Source: Massilia putida (GTDB lineage: Bacteria > Pseudomonadota > Gammaproteobacteria > Burkholderiales > Burkholderiaceae_D). Taken from it: DNA of 64,000 nucleotides. Under the pieces are notes generated by a model. That model was not told the origin of the DNA. It made no database searches and was given only the letters and a program-made list of their open reading frames with translations. The translations under genes were made by a program, and so were the position numbers. The stretch covers positions 3,162,001 through 3,226,000 of the forward strand of contig NZ_CP019038.1 in NCBI RefSeq assembly GCF_001941825.1. Reading direction: 5' to 3'. Of this stretch, positions 20,694-29,118 are shown in pieces (positions within the stretch are counted from its first letter, which is position 1; each line of letters opens with the position of its first letter).

Positions 20694-21119
20694 ATGTTCA
20701 CCCCTTCCTCCCACGACGTCCGCCGCTTCTTTTGCGAGGCCTTGCGCAAGCGCCGCGCCGGCGAGATCCTGACCCCGATGGACGCCATCGCCGCCGACTG
20801 GATCGAGCAGCATCCCGAGTACCACGACGAGCTGGCGGACGCGGATGAAGCCGTCGCGCGCGACTATGCCGTCGAAGGCGGCAAGCCGAATCCGTTCCTG
20901 CACCTGTCGATGCACCTGTCGATCACGGAACAGGTGTCGATCGACCAGCCGCGCGGCATCCGCGCCGCGTTCGAGGCGCTGGCCGCGCGCGTGGGCGAGC
21001 ACGAGGCTCACCACGAGATCATGGAATGCCTCGGCGAGATGATCTGGTCGGCCCAGCGCCACGGCACGCAGCCGGACACGGATGCGTACGTGGCCTGCGT
21101 GCGCAAGCGCGTGCGCTGA
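20694..21119 (+). CDS. DUF1841-family protein
   Basis: A 141-residue cytosolic protein of a family found mainly in beta- and gammaproteobacteria. It has the diagnostic FFCEALRKRRAGE, ILTPMDAIAADWIEQHPEYH and NPFLHLSMHLSITEQVSIDQP segments, whose histidines may bind metal. Its function is not known. The start at 20694 gives the usual MF-opening of the family; an upstream GTG at 20673 would add seven residues. It is convergent with two cytochrome genes, a frequent neighbourhood for this family. Confidence 0.88.
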   Translation: MFTPSSHDVRRFFCEALRKRRAGEILTPMDAIAADWIEQHPEYHDELADADEAVARDYAVEGGKPNPFLHLSMHLSITEQVSIDQPRGIRAAFEALAARVGEHEAHHEIMECLGEMIWSAQRHGTQPDTDAYVACVRKRVR

Positions 21120-21134
21120 CCGGTCCTGCGAATG

Positions 21135-21175
21135 AAAAATCCCTCGTGCCGGCAGCGCCGGGACGAGGGATTTTT
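21135..21175. terminator. Bidirectional terminator between DUF1841 and the cytochrome genes
   Basis: AAAAATCCCTCGT (21135-21147) pairs with ACGAGGGATTTTT (about 21162-21174), enclosing a GCCGGCAGCGCCGGG apical hairpin. A-run and T-run flank the stem, so it can stop transcription from both convergent genes. Confidence 0.9.
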
Positions 21176-21194
21176 TATATGGCCGGGCGCCGCG

Positions 21195-21551
21195 TCAGCG
21201 CTTCGTGACGAGCGGTCCGGGCAGGCTTTGCAGGTAGGCGGCGATATCCGCCATGTCGCGGTCGGACAGCGGCTGGGCCATGCCGGCCATGATCGCGTTG
21301 TTGCGGCCGTTGGCGACCTTGTTGCCGCGCTTGTAGGCGGTCAGCGCATGCACGAGGTAGTCGGCATGCTGGCCGGCCAGCTTGGGATAGCTCGGGTCGA
21401 TCGGGGTCTTGAAGTCGGCGCCGTGGCAGGACGCACAGTTGTATTTTTTCGCGAGCTCGGCGCCGTTGGCGGCGTTGCCCGAGGCCAGGGCCTGGCCCGA
21501 CAGGGCGAGGGATGCGGCGCCCAGGGTCAGCGCGACGATCAGTTTGTTCAT
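21195..21551 (-). CDS. Periplasmic monohaem c-type cytochrome
   Basis: A 118-residue electron carrier. A signal peptide (about residues 1-23, ending ALASG) directs it to the periplasm. The haem site CASCH is at about residues 39-43 and the axial methionine is probably in IMAGMAQPLSDRDM. It resembles one half of cytochrome c4. The ribosome site AGGAGCGCGCC and the signal peptide fix the start at 21551; the longer open frame is a shadow of the next gene. It follows a second cytochrome gene by 10 bp, forming a two-gene operon. Confidence 0.92.
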   Translation of the reverse strand: MNKLIVALTLGAASLALSGQALASGNAANGAELAKKYNCASCHGADFKTPIDPSYPKLAGQHADYLVHALTAYKRGNKVANGRNNAIMAGMAQPLSDRDMADIAAYLQSLPGPLVTKR

Positions 21552-21561
21552 GGCGCGCTCC

Positions 21562-21900
21562 TTACTTGGACGGGGTCTGTTGCGAGTAGTACGCGGCGAT
21601 GTCGGCGATGTCCTGGTCGGACAGGCTGGCCGCGATGCCGTGCATGGACGGGTGATTGCGGTCGCCTTTCTTGTACGCCTGCAGCGCGGCTTCGATGTAC
21701 TTGGCCGACTGTCCGCCGATCTTGGGTACGCGATAGACCTCGGGGAAGCTGCCCTTGTAATCGGGGATGCCGTGGCAGCCGATACACTGCTCGATCTTGT
21801 TGGGTGCTGCCTTCGGATTGCCGACGATGTCGGCCGCGCAGGCCGTGCCGGCCATCGAGGCGCCGGCGGCAAGCACGAGTAAAACTGTTGAAATTTTCAT
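21562..21900 (-). CDS. Periplasmic monohaem c-type cytochrome
   Basis: A 112-residue protein with a signal peptide (residues 1-22, ending GTACAAD) and the haem motif CIGCH at about residues 39-43. The likely axial ligand is the methionine in PSMHGIAASLSDQDI. It is a paralogue of the downstream cytochrome; the two share the LSD-DxADIAAY C-terminal signature and together look like a split c4-type dihaem protein. A stem that includes its Shine-Dalgarno sequence lies directly upstream. Confidence 0.92.
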   Translation of the reverse strand: MKISTVLLVLAAGASMAGTACAADIVGNPKAAPNKIEQCIGCHGIPDYKGSFPEVYRVPKIGGQSAKYIEAALQAYKKGDRNHPSMHGIAASLSDQDIADIAAYYSQQTPSK

Positions 21901-21906
21901 GGATGA

Positions 21907-21931
21907 CCTATCGTGAGGTTGATTCGATAGG
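21907..21931 (-). promoter_or_regulatory. Hairpin overlapping the ribosome site of the first cytochrome gene
   Basis: On the minus strand, CCTATCG (21931-21925), an 11-nt loop and CGATAGG (21913-21907) form a perfect 7-bp stem. The second arm contains the only Shine-Dalgarno-like sequence (ATAGG), 6 nt before the ATG at 21900. The stem could limit translation of the cytochrome pair. This has not been tested. Confidence 0.4.
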
Positions 21932-22136
21932 GCGCCTTGCGACCCGTGCGGCGGCAGCAGGTTTTCGAGACCCCCGGTACTGCGACTGCAAAAACACTTG
22001 GCATTTGTACTACGAACCGGTCGATTCTATCCGAAGAATATGGTCGAGTCCATTGGGCACCGCAGCATGGACGGCCATCGCGCCACGGCGTTCTGTCATA
22101 TACTCGTTGGCATTTCCTTACCACTGACTCAGGCCC

Positions 22137-22991
22137 ATGCACGCATCCCGACGCTTCGAAGGCAGCGACAACTATGTCGCCACCGCCGACCTGAAACTGG
22201 CGGTCAACGCCGCCCTCACCCTCGCCCGACCGTTGCTGATCAAGGGCGAACCCGGCACCGGCAAGACCATGCTGGCCGAGGAAGTGGCGGCCGCGCTGGA
22301 CATGCCGCTGCTGCAGTGGCACATCAAGTCCACGACGAAGGCCCAGCAAGGCCTGTACGAATACGACGCCGTCTCGCGCCTGCGCGATTCGCAGCTGGGC
22401 GACGAGCGCGTGCGCGACATCCACAACTACATCGTCAAGGGCGTGCTGTGGCAGGCGTTCACGGCGCCCGAGCCGGTGGTGCTGCTGATCGACGAGATCG
22501 ACAAGGCCGACATCGAATTCCCCAACGACCTGCTGCGTGAACTGGACCGCATGGAATTCTACGTGTACGAGACGCGCGAGATGGTCGTGGCGAAGCACCG
22601 CCCGCTCGTCATCATCACGTCGAACAACGAGAAGGACCTGCCGGACGCCTTCCTGCGCCGCTGCTTCTTCCACTACATCAAATTCCCCGACCGCGACACG
22701 ATGGCGGACATCGTGAAGGTCCACTATCCGACCTTGAAGGCCGACCTGCTGTCCGCCGCGCTGCAAAGCTTTTACGAGCTGCGCGACGTGCCGGGGCTGA
22801 AGAAAAAGCCGTCGACGTCGGAATTCCTCGACTGGCTGAAACTCCTGCTGGCCGAGGACATCCCCGTCGAGGTCTTGCGCAGCCAGGACGGCAAGACGAT
22901 CGTGCCGCCGCTGGCCGGCGCCCTGCTCAAGAACGAGCAGGACGTCGGCCTGTTCGAGCGCCTGGTGGCGATGGCGAGGCACAACCGATGA
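22137..22991 (+). CDS. MoxR-family AAA+ ATPase
   Basis: A 284-residue chaperone-like ATPase. Walker A GEPGTGKT is at about residues 38-45, Walker B LLIDEIDKAD around 120, sensor 1 in IITSNNEKDLPDAF and the arginine finger region in FLRRCFFHYI. MoxR proteins typically work with a VWA-domain partner to insert metal or assemble complexes, and such a partner lies two genes downstream. No strong ribosome site precedes the ATG; the frame has no better start nearby. Confidence 0.9.
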   Translation: MHASRRFEGSDNYVATADLKLAVNAALTLARPLLIKGEPGTGKTMLAEEVAAALDMPLLQWHIKSTTKAQQGLYEYDAVSRLRDSQLGDERVRDIHNYIVKGVLWQAFTAPEPVVLLIDEIDKADIEFPNDLLRELDRMEFYVYETREMVVAKHRPLVIITSNNEKDLPDAFLRRCFFHYIKFPDRDTMADIVKVHYPTLKADLLSAALQSFYELRDVPGLKKKPSTSEFLDWLKLLLAEDIPVEVLRSQDGKTIVPPLAGALLKNEQDVGLFERLVAMARHNR

Positions 22992-23575
22992 TCCACGTCG
23001 ATCCCGTCACCCTCGAATTCAACGGCGTGCGCCTGGAGCCGCTCGGGCTGCACCACCTGGACGGCCTGCGCGCGGCGGCCGCCGACGGCGAACTGTGGAA
23101 CCTGCGCATCACGTCCGTGCCCGAACCGCAGGACACGGAAAACTACATCCGCACCGCGCTGGAGATGGGTAACCGCGTCACCTTCGCCGTCGTCGACGCC
23201 GCCAGCGACACCGTCGTCGGCACGACCAGCTACCACGACATCATGCCCGCGATCGACCGTGTCGAAATCGGCTACACGTGGTATGCGAAGAGCCGCCAGC
23301 GCAGCCACGTCAACACGAGCTGCAAGCTCCTGCTGCTGTCGCATGCGTTCGACACGCTGGGCTGCGCCGTCGTCGGCCTGCGCACCGATAATTTCAACTA
23401 CGCGTCGCAAGCCGCCATCGAGCGCCTGGGCGCGAAGAAGGATGGCGTGATCCGCCACCATGCGCCGCGCCGCGACGGCACGGTGCGCGACACGGTCATG
23501 TACAGCATCGTGCGCGGCGAGTGGCACGAGATCAAGTCGCACCTGCATTACCGCCTTTCGCGCCACGCGCAATAA
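22988..23575 (+). CDS. GNAT-family N-acetyltransferase, RimJ/RimL type
   Basis: A 195-residue acetyl-CoA-dependent transferase. The RimL-like pattern includes LRPL-type opening (VRLEPLGLHHLDGL), a central beta-strand VEIGYTWYAKSRQRS in place of the usual pyrophosphate loop, and the C-terminal NYASQAAIERLGAKKDGV segment. It overlaps the moxR stop codon by 4 bp and lies just before the VWA gene, so all three are probably translated from one message. Substrate unknown. Confidence 0.87.
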   Translation: MIHVDPVTLEFNGVRLEPLGLHHLDGLRAAAADGELWNLRITSVPEPQDTENYIRTALEMGNRVTFAVVDAASDTVVGTTSYHDIMPAIDRVEIGYTWYAKSRQRSHVNTSCKLLLLSHAFDTLGCAVVGLRTDNFNYASQAAIERLGAKKDGVIRHHAPRRDGTVRDTVMYSIVRGEWHEIKSHLHYRLSRHAQ

Positions 23576-23586
23576 AGGAGCGCGCG

Positions 23587-24756
23587 ATGCTGATCGACTT
23601 CTTCTTCACCCTGCGCGACGCGAAGGTTCCCGTCACGATCAGGGAATTCCTCACGCTGCTGGAAGCGCTGCAGCAGCAGGTGATCGCGCCGTCGCTCGAC
23701 GAGTTTTATTATCTCGCGCGCCTGACACTGGTGAAGGACGAAGCCCATTTCGACAAGTTCGACCGCGCGTTCGGCGCCTTTTTCAAAGGCATCGAGACGG
23801 TGTTCGACGCCAAGGCCGACATCCCTTTGGATTGGCTGCTCAAGCGGCTCGAACGCGAGCTGACGGCGGAGCAGAAGGCGCAGCTGCAAAAGCTCGGCTA
23901 CGACAAGCTGATGGACCGCCTGCAAGAACTGCTGAAGGAACAGAAGGGGCGCCACGAAGGCGGTAATAAATGGATCGGCACGGGCGGCACGTCCCCGTTC
24001 GGCAACGGCGGCACGAATCCGGAAGGCATCCGGATCGGTGGCAAAGGGGGCAACCGCAGCGCCGTCAAAGTGTGGGACCAGCGCACCTACCGCGACTACG
24101 ACGGCGAACGCGAACTGGGCATCCGCAACATCAAGGTCGCGCTGCGCCGCCTGCGTCGCTTCGCGCGCCAGGGCGCGCCCGACGAACTGGCGCTGGACGA
24201 GACGATCCGCTCCACCGCCAACAACGCCGGCTGGCTCGACATCAAGATGCAGCCGGAGCGGCGCAACCGCATCAAGGTGCTGATGCTGCTGGACGTGGGC
24301 GGCACGATGGACGACCACATCGAGCGCACCGAAGAACTGTTCTCGGCCGCGAAGGCCGAGTTCAAGCACATGGAGTTCTACTATTTCCACAACTGCGTCT
24401 ACGACCATCTGTGGAAGAACAACCGCCGCCGCCATGCCGAGCGCTTTCCCACGTGGGACGTATTGCGCACCTACCCGTCCGACACGCGCCTCATCTTCGT
24501 CGGCGACGCGACGATGAGTCCCTACGAGATCCTGGCGCCGGGCGGCTCCGTCGAATACGCGAACGACGAAGCGGGCGCCGAATGGCTGGCGCGGTTCTGC
24601 CATGCGTTCCCCAAATTCGCCTGGATGAATCCGGAGCCCGAACACTTGTGGCAGTACCGCCAGTCGATCGACATCATCCGGAGAATCATGGGCAACCGCA
24701 TGTTCCCGGTGACGATGGACGGGCTCGAACGGGCGATGCGGCTGCTCAGCAAATAA
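23587..24756 (+). CDS. VWA-domain protein, CoxE-like
   Basis: A 389-residue protein. The N-terminal part (1-110) is helical. A Gly-rich linker follows (about 125-160, GTGGTSPFGNGGTN). The C-terminal half is a von Willebrand A domain. Its metal-binding MIDAS opening is DVGGTMDDH, where the first Ser of the usual DxSxS is replaced by Gly and the second by Thr, as in many CoxE-type proteins. The start at 23587 has an AAAGGAG ribosome site. It is the expected partner of the MoxR ATPase in this operon. Which complex they act on is unknown. Confidence 0.87.
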   Translation: MLIDFFFTLRDAKVPVTIREFLTLLEALQQQVIAPSLDEFYYLARLTLVKDEAHFDKFDRAFGAFFKGIETVFDAKADIPLDWLLKRLERELTAEQKAQLQKLGYDKLMDRLQELLKEQKGRHEGGNKWIGTGGTSPFGNGGTNPEGIRIGGKGGNRSAVKVWDQRTYRDYDGERELGIRNIKVALRRLRRFARQGAPDELALDETIRSTANNAGWLDIKMQPERRNRIKVLMLLDVGGTMDDHIERTEELFSAAKAEFKHMEFYYFHNCVYDHLWKNNRRRHAERFPTWDVLRTYPSDTRLIFVGDATMSPYEILAPGGSVEYANDEAGAEWLARFCHAFPKFAWMNPEPEHLWQYRQSIDIIRRIMGNRMFPVTMDGLERAMRLLSK

Positions 24757-24774
24757 CCTAACCGTCGCGTTTCG

Positions 24775-24805
24775 GCAGGGTGGACGGCTATGCCGTCCGC
24801 CCTAC
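24775..24805. repeat. Dispersed inverted repeat, family B copy 4 (short hairpin form)
   Basis: GCAGGGTGGACGGC and GCCGTCCGCCCTAC form a near-perfect hairpin with a TAT loop, 18 bp after the VWA stop codon. There is no T-run, so it is not a normal terminator, but as a strong hairpin it may protect the 3' end of the message. Confidence 0.7.
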
Positions 24806-24893
24806 CCGCGTCATCCTCCTACATGTAATCGTGCGCACATATGCGTCTTGTAGAATCGGCTCCAAGTCATAACATTTTGACAAAGGAGCGCCC

Positions 24894-26084
24894 ATGCAGG
24901 ATTTCCTGGCGATCCTCACCAGCCTCGCCTGGCCGTGCGCGATCACGCTGGCCTGGCTGGTCGGCGAATTCGGGCAGCGCTGGACAGGCCTGCCCCGCAT
25001 CAGTTTTTATGGGCTTGCCGGCTTCGTGCTGGCCGCGCCCCAATTGGGCGTCCTGCCGCCGCCGGAGACCGGCACGGCGCTGCTGCTGGCCGACGTCGGG
25101 TTCGGGCTGATCCTGTTCGAGCTGGGTTACCGCATCAACCTGCGTTGGCTGCGCACGAACCCGTGGATCGGCGTCACGGGCCTCGTCGAGACGGGCCTCA
25201 CCTTCATCGGCGTGTACCTCGTCGCGGACGCATTCGGGGCGCCCCTGTTCGACCGGCTGATGCTCGCATCGCTGTCGATGGCGACGTCGCCGGCGACCGT
25301 CGTCCGCGTGATCAACGAACAGAAAAGCTCGGGACAAGTGACGGAACGGGCGCTGCACCTGTGCGCGCTGAACTGCGTGCTGGCCGTGTTCGCGTTCAAC
25401 GCCGCCGTCGGCCTGTGGATCTTCCGGACCTCCGAGGATGTCGGCGACGCGCTGTGGAACAGCCTCGTCGTGCTGAGCGTGTCGACGTTCACCGGCGCCG
25501 TGTTCGGGCTCGTCGTGCCGGGCGTCCTGCGCCTGCTCGGCAAGGTGACGCAGGATGCCACCGTCGCTTTCGCGCTGGCCGTGATCCTGCTCGTGTCGAT
25601 CACGTATGCGTTGGGCCTGTCGCCCGTCGTCGCCGCGCTCGCGTTCGGGCTGACGGCGCGCCATCGCCGCGTCGCGTTCAGCCAGGCGCAGCGCAATTTC
25701 GGCGCGCTCGGCGAACTGCTCACCGTCGTGCTGTTCGTGTTCGCGGCGTCCACGCTCGACTGGCGCCGCGTGTGGGCCGGCGCCCTGCTTGCCGGCGCCC
25801 TCGTGCTCGTGCGCCTGCTCGCGAAGACGGCCGGCGTGACGGCGTTCGCGCATCTGTCCGGCATTTCGTGGCGCAAGGGCGCGCTGACCGGGGTGGCGCT
25901 CACGCCGTTGTCGGTGTTCGTGATCCTCCTGATCGAACATGCGCGCCACGCGGGCGTGGCGGTGGTCGAGGAATTGCGGGCCGTGGCCGCCGTGACGATG
26001 CTGCTCGAAGTGTTCGGTCCGATCATCCTGCAGCGCGCCCTCGTGTGGGCGCGCGAAGCGCCGGAGGCCAGCCATGCCGCTTGA
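24894..26084 (+). CDS. Cation:proton antiporter (CPA family)
   Basis: Inner-membrane exchanger of 396 residues with about 11 hydrophobic segments across its full length. A Glu-containing helix [12 protein letters not shown] and the [11 protein letters not shown] segment resemble the ion-binding region of Kef/NhaP-type carriers. It lacks a C-terminal TrkA-N nucleotide-binding domain, so it is shorter than KefB/KefC. A GGAG ribosome site supports the start. It overlaps the following ybdK-like gene by 11 bp. The ion transported (K+ or Na+) cannot be told from sequence. Confidence 0.85.
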   Translation: MQDFLAILTSLAWPCAITLAWLVGEFGQRWTGLPRISFYGLAGFVLAAPQLGVLPPPETGTALLLADVGFGLILFELGYRINLRWLRTNPWIGVTGLVETGLTFIGVYLVADAFGAPLFDRLMLASLSMATSPATVVRVINEQKSSGQVTERALHLCALNCVLAVFAFNAAVGLWIFRTSEDVGDALWNSLVVLSVSTFTGAVFGLVVPGVLRLLGKVTQDATVAFALAVILLVSITYALGLSPVVAALAFGLTARHRRVAFSQAQRNFGALGELLTVVLFVFAASTLDWRRVWAGALLAGALVLVRLLAKTAGVTAFAHLSGISWRKGALTGVALTPLSVFVILLIEHARHAGVAVVEELRAVAAVTMLLEVFGPIILQRALVWAREAPEASHAA

Positions 26085-27192
26085 ACCCTTTGCCACATCG
26101 AAGCCGCTGACGTTCGGGGTCGAGCTGGAACTGCAGCTCGTCAGCCTGTCCGACTTCGACCTCACGCCGGCCAGCCCCGACCTGATGCACCTCCTCAAGC
26201 GCAAGCCGTTCCCGGGCAACGTCACGCCCGAGATCACCGAGAGCATGATCGAGATAAATTCGAGCGTGCAGACCGGCTACGGCGCGCTGCTGGCCGAGCT
26301 GCTCGAGATCCGCGACACGCTCGTCGCCGCCAGCGACGTGCTGAACATCGGCATCGCCGGCGGCGGCACGCATCCGTTCCAGCACTGGTCGGAGCAGCGC
26401 ATCTCGGCCAAGCCGCGCTACCAGGAATTGTCGGCGCTGTACGGCTACCTGGCCAAGCAGTTCACCGTGTTCGGCCAGCACGTGCACATCGGTTGCGCCA
26501 GCGGCGCCGATGCGCTGTTCCTGCTGCACGCGCTGTCGCGCTACATCCCGCATTTCATCGCCCTGTCGGCCTCGTCGCCGTTCGTGCAGGGCCACGACAG
26601 CGGCTTCGATTCGGCGCGGCTGAATTCCGTGTCGGCCTTTCCCCTCAGCGGCCGCGCGCCGTTCACGCTCGGCTGGGACGATTTCGCCAACGTCTACTTC
26701 GCCAAGATGGAGCGCACGCGCATCATCCGGAGCATGAAGGATTTTTACTGGGACCTGCGGCCCAAGCCGGAATTCGGCACGATCGAGCTGCGCGTGTGCG
26801 ACACGCCCCTCACCGTCGAGCGGGCCGCGGCACTGGCCGCCTACCTGCAGGCGCTGTGCCGCCACCTGCTCGAACGGAAAGAAGCGCCGCCGCTGGAAGA
26901 CGACTACCTCGTCTACAACTACAACCGCTTCCAGGCCAGCCGCTTCGGCCTCGACGGCGTGATCACCCATCCGAAGACCTACGAGCAGATCCCGCTGCGC
27001 GACGACATCCTCGCGACGCTCACGCTGATGGAACCGCATGCGCAGGCGCTGGGCAGCCTGGACGCGCTGCCGCACTTGGCCGCGGCGGCCGTCGAAGGCG
27101 ACGACGCGGGCTATCTGCGCGGGCAGTACGAACGCCAGGGCAGCGCGGAAGGCATGGTCGACGCGGCGATCCGGCGCTTCCGCGGCCGTTAA
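26074..27192 (+). CDS. YbdK-family carboxylate-amine ligase (glutamate-cysteine ligase type 2-like)
   Basis: An ATP-dependent ligase of 372 residues in the GCS2 family. [11 protein letters not shown] (near residue 12) is the metal/ATP-binding opening, [11 protein letters not shown] follows, and the FGQHVHIGC and [15 protein letters not shown] segments are typical of the family. E. coli YbdK has weak gamma-glutamylcysteine synthetase activity, but the physiological substrate of the family is not settled. The start ATG lies inside the end of the antiporter gene behind GGAGG, so the two products are made together. Confidence 0.9.
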   Translation: MPLEPFATSKPLTFGVELELQLVSLSDFDLTPASPDLMHLLKRKPFPGNVTPEITESMIEINSSVQTGYGALLAELLEIRDTLVAASDVLNIGIAGGGTHPFQHWSEQRISAKPRYQELSALYGYLAKQFTVFGQHVHIGCASGADALFLLHALSRYIPHFIALSASSPFVQGHDSGFDSARLNSVSAFPLSGRAPFTLGWDDFANVYFAKMERTRIIRSMKDFYWDLRPKPEFGTIELRVCDTPLTVERAAALAAYLQALCRHLLERKEAPPLEDDYLVYNYNRFQASRFGLDGVITHPKTYEQIPLRDDILATLTLMEPHAQALGSLDALPHLAAAAVEGDDAGYLRGQYERQGSAEGMVDAAIRRFRGR

Positions 27193-27283
27193 AAAAATTT
27201 TCCGTGCGTGTCGATCCGGCGGCGGCCCGTTCGTCGTAGCATCGGAGGGATGTCCTCTGCCACCCACGCCAAGGAGACCGATC

Positions 27284-27730
27284 ATGTCCACGAATACCGT
27301 CGAGCTGCACCGCGTTCTGAAATCCACCGCCGACCGCGTCTATCGCGCTTTCCTCACGCCCGCCGCCGTCGCCAAATGGCTGCCGCCGCATGGCTTCACC
27401 TGCACCGTGCACGAGCAGGACGGCCGCGTCGGCGGCCGCTACCAGATGTCGTTCACGAATTTCACGACGGGCGGGAGCCACTCGTTCGGCGGCGAATACC
27501 TCGAACTGGAACCGGGCAAGCGCCTCGTCTACACGGCCGAATTCAACGACCCGAACCTGCCCGGCCGCATGCAGACGACCGTGCTGCTGCGCGACGTGTT
27601 CTGCGGCGTCGAAGTCAAGATCAAGCAGGAAGGCATCCCCGCCGCGATCCCCGCCGAGCTGTGCTATCTCGGCTGGCAGGAATCGCTTCAACTGCTCGCG
27701 CAACTCGTCGAGCCCGAGATCAAGGAGTGA
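27284..27730 (+). CDS. SRPBCC/AHSA1-domain protein
   Basis: A 148-residue single-domain protein of the START/AHSA1 fold that binds hydrophobic ligands. The usual STADRVYRAFLTPAAVAKWLPP opening and the GGEYLELEPGKRLVYTAEF core are present. Proteins of this type often act as small stress or detoxification proteins. A GGAGACCGATC ribosome site fixes the start. Its 3' end overlaps by 43 bp with the end of the convergent monooxygenase gene. Confidence 0.87.
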   Translation: MSTNTVELHRVLKSTADRVYRAFLTPAAVAKWLPPHGFTCTVHEQDGRVGGRYQMSFTNFTTGGSHSFGGEYLELEPGKRLVYTAEFNDPNLPGRMQTTVLLRDVFCGVEVKIKQEGIPAAIPAELCYLGWQESLQLLAQLVEPEIKE

Positions 27731-28053
27731 TCAAACGGCACCTGGTCGCGGTCATGCATCCCGTAGTCGCGCACGACGGCGGCCACGCGCAGCCGGTAGT
27801 CGGCAAAGATGCCGGCGCGGCCCGCCGCCTGCATCGCCCGGTGCGCGGGCAGCGTGCGCCAGCGCTTGACCGCTTCCTCGTCGCGCCAGAACGACAGCGA
27901 CAGCATGCGGTCCGGCCGCGCCAGCGAGGTGAAGCGCTCGATCGAGATGAAGCCGTCGATCGCGTCCAGCTCGGGGCGCAGCGCGGCGGCCGCGTCCAGG
28001 TAATCCTGGCGCCGGCCGGGCGCCGGCTCCACTTCGAAGATCACGGCGATCAT
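27688..28053 (-). CDS. Antibiotic biosynthesis monooxygenase (ABM) domain protein
   Basis: A 121-residue protein with a ferredoxin-like ABM fold (residues 1-100: [50 protein letters not shown]). Such proteins can be small oxygenases or structural relatives. The last 15 residues extend beyond the usual family end and run into the convergent SRPBCC gene. The start ATG overlaps the NIPSNAP stop codon by 4 bp, so the two form a coupled pair. Confidence 0.82.
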   Translation of the reverse strand: MIAVIFEVEPAPGRRQDYLDAAAALRPELDAIDGFISIERFTSLARPDRMLSLSFWRDEEAVKRWRTLPAHRAMQAAGRAGIFADYRLRVAAVVRDYGMHDRDQVPFDHSLISGSTSCASS

Positions 28054-28367
28054 GGCAGCGTGCCCTCGACCGGCTCGGTGAACGTCCGCTCCTCGCGCAG
28101 GATGAAGCGTTTCTCGCGCGCGAAGTCGAAGTTGGCGCGGGCTTCGCCATCTTTTTTCAATCGCAGCCGGTAGGCTTCGTAATCGGCCAGGCTGTCGAAG
28201 CCGACCAGGCCCCACGCCTCGTAATTCGTGCCCTCGTGCGGCGCAAAATAGCCGAGCAGGCGGCCGCCCAGCCTGGGGATGATGCGGCCCCAGTTCTCGG
28301 CATATTCGCAAAACGCGGCGCGCTGGACGGGGTCGATCTCGTAGCGGATGAAACAGGTGATGGGCAT
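28050..28367 (-). CDS. NIPSNAP-family protein
   Basis: A 105-residue alpha/beta barrel protein of the dimeric ferredoxin-like type. The opening [23 protein letters not shown], the [21 protein letters not shown] centre and the C-terminal [10 protein letters not shown] are the family features. Biochemical function is not established. It is the first gene of the pair read away from the ArsR-type regulator across a 75-bp gap, and so is a probable target of that regulator. Confidence 0.82.
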   Translation of the reverse strand: MPITCFIRYEIDPVQRAAFCEYAENWGRIIPRLGGRLLGYFAPHEGTNYEAWGLVGFDSLADYEAYRLRLKKDGEARANFDFAREKRFILREERTFTEPVEGTLP

Positions 28368-28418
28368 GATGGCTCCTCGTGTTATTGAAGCCCCATGGTA
28401 GTCACTGGCCCTGGCTTG

Positions 28419-28442
28419 ATGCTTCGGCTAAGATCGAAGCAT
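28419..28442. promoter_or_regulatory. Inverted repeat spanning a -10 box at the ArsR-type regulator start
   Basis: ATGCTTCG (28419-28426) and CGAAGCAT (28435-28442) are perfect complements separated by 8 bp. The spacer contains TAAGAT (28429-28434), a good -10. The second arm ends exactly before the ATG at 28443. There is no Shine-Dalgarno sequence. The natural reading is an autoregulatory operator over the promoter of a leaderless or nearly leaderless message. Confidence 0.55.
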
Positions 28443-29117
28443 ATGAGAGACGGACCGAACATCGCCAACATCGCCGCACTGATCGGCGACCACGCCCGCG
28501 CCGAGGTGCTGAACGTGCTGATGAGCGGCATGGCGCTGACGGCGACCGAACTGGCCGACGCCGCCGGCGTCACGCGCCAGACGATCAGCACGCACCTCGC
28601 CAAGCTGCGCGAAGCGGGCCTGCTCGCCGTGGAGGCGCAGGGCCGGCACCGCTATTTCCGCATCGCCGACGCCGACGTCGCCCAGCTGCTGGAATCGATG
28701 ATGGGCGTCGCGTTCGGCACGGGCGCCGTGCGCGTGCGCGGGAGCCCGCGCGAGCCGGCGCTGCGCAAGGCGCGCGTCTGCTACGACCATCTCGCCGGCG
28801 AACTCGGCGTGTTCGTCTACGAAAGCCTGGCCAGGCGCGGCGCGTTCGCGCTGGATGCAAGCGGCGTCGCGCTCACGGACGCGGGCCGCGCCCTCGTCGC
28901 GCAACTCGGCATCGATCCGCTGCCGTCCGCCACGCGGCGGCCGCTGTGCCGCACGTGCCTGGACTGGAGCGAGCGCCGCCATCACCTGGCGGGCACCCTC
29001 GGCACTGCGCTGCTGGACCGTTTCCAGCAACTGGGCTGGGCGCGCCGCGTGCCGGATTCGCGCGTGCTCGCGTTCGGCGTGGACGGCGAAGCGGCGCTCA
29101 AGGCCTGGCTGGGCTGA
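28443..29117 (+). CDS. ArsR-family helix-turn-helix regulator
   Basis: A 224-residue DNA-binding protein. The winged helix lies at about residues 10-80 (IGDHARAEVLNVLMSG, then TATELADAAGVTRQTISTHLAKL). The remaining 140 residues form an extra domain ending with a CRTCLDWSERRHHLAGTLG segment whose cysteines may bind metal or sense oxidation. It is divergent from the NIPSNAP/ABM pair and probably controls them and itself. The start at 28443 fits the end of an operator-like palindrome. Confidence 0.83.
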   Translation: MRDGPNIANIAALIGDHARAEVLNVLMSGMALTATELADAAGVTRQTISTHLAKLREAGLLAVEAQGRHRYFRIADADVAQLLESMMGVAFGTGAVRVRGSPREPALRKARVCYDHLAGELGVFVYESLARRGAFALDASGVALTDAGRALVAQLGIDPLPSATRRPLCRTCLDWSERRHHLAGTLGTALLDRFQQLGWARRVPDSRVLAFGVDGEAALKAWLG

Positions 29118-29118
29118 A

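Noticed and set aside
24775..24805. Hairpin after the VWA gene as a terminator
   Set aside because: There is no T-run and the sequence matches the family B repeat, so I list it as a repeat.
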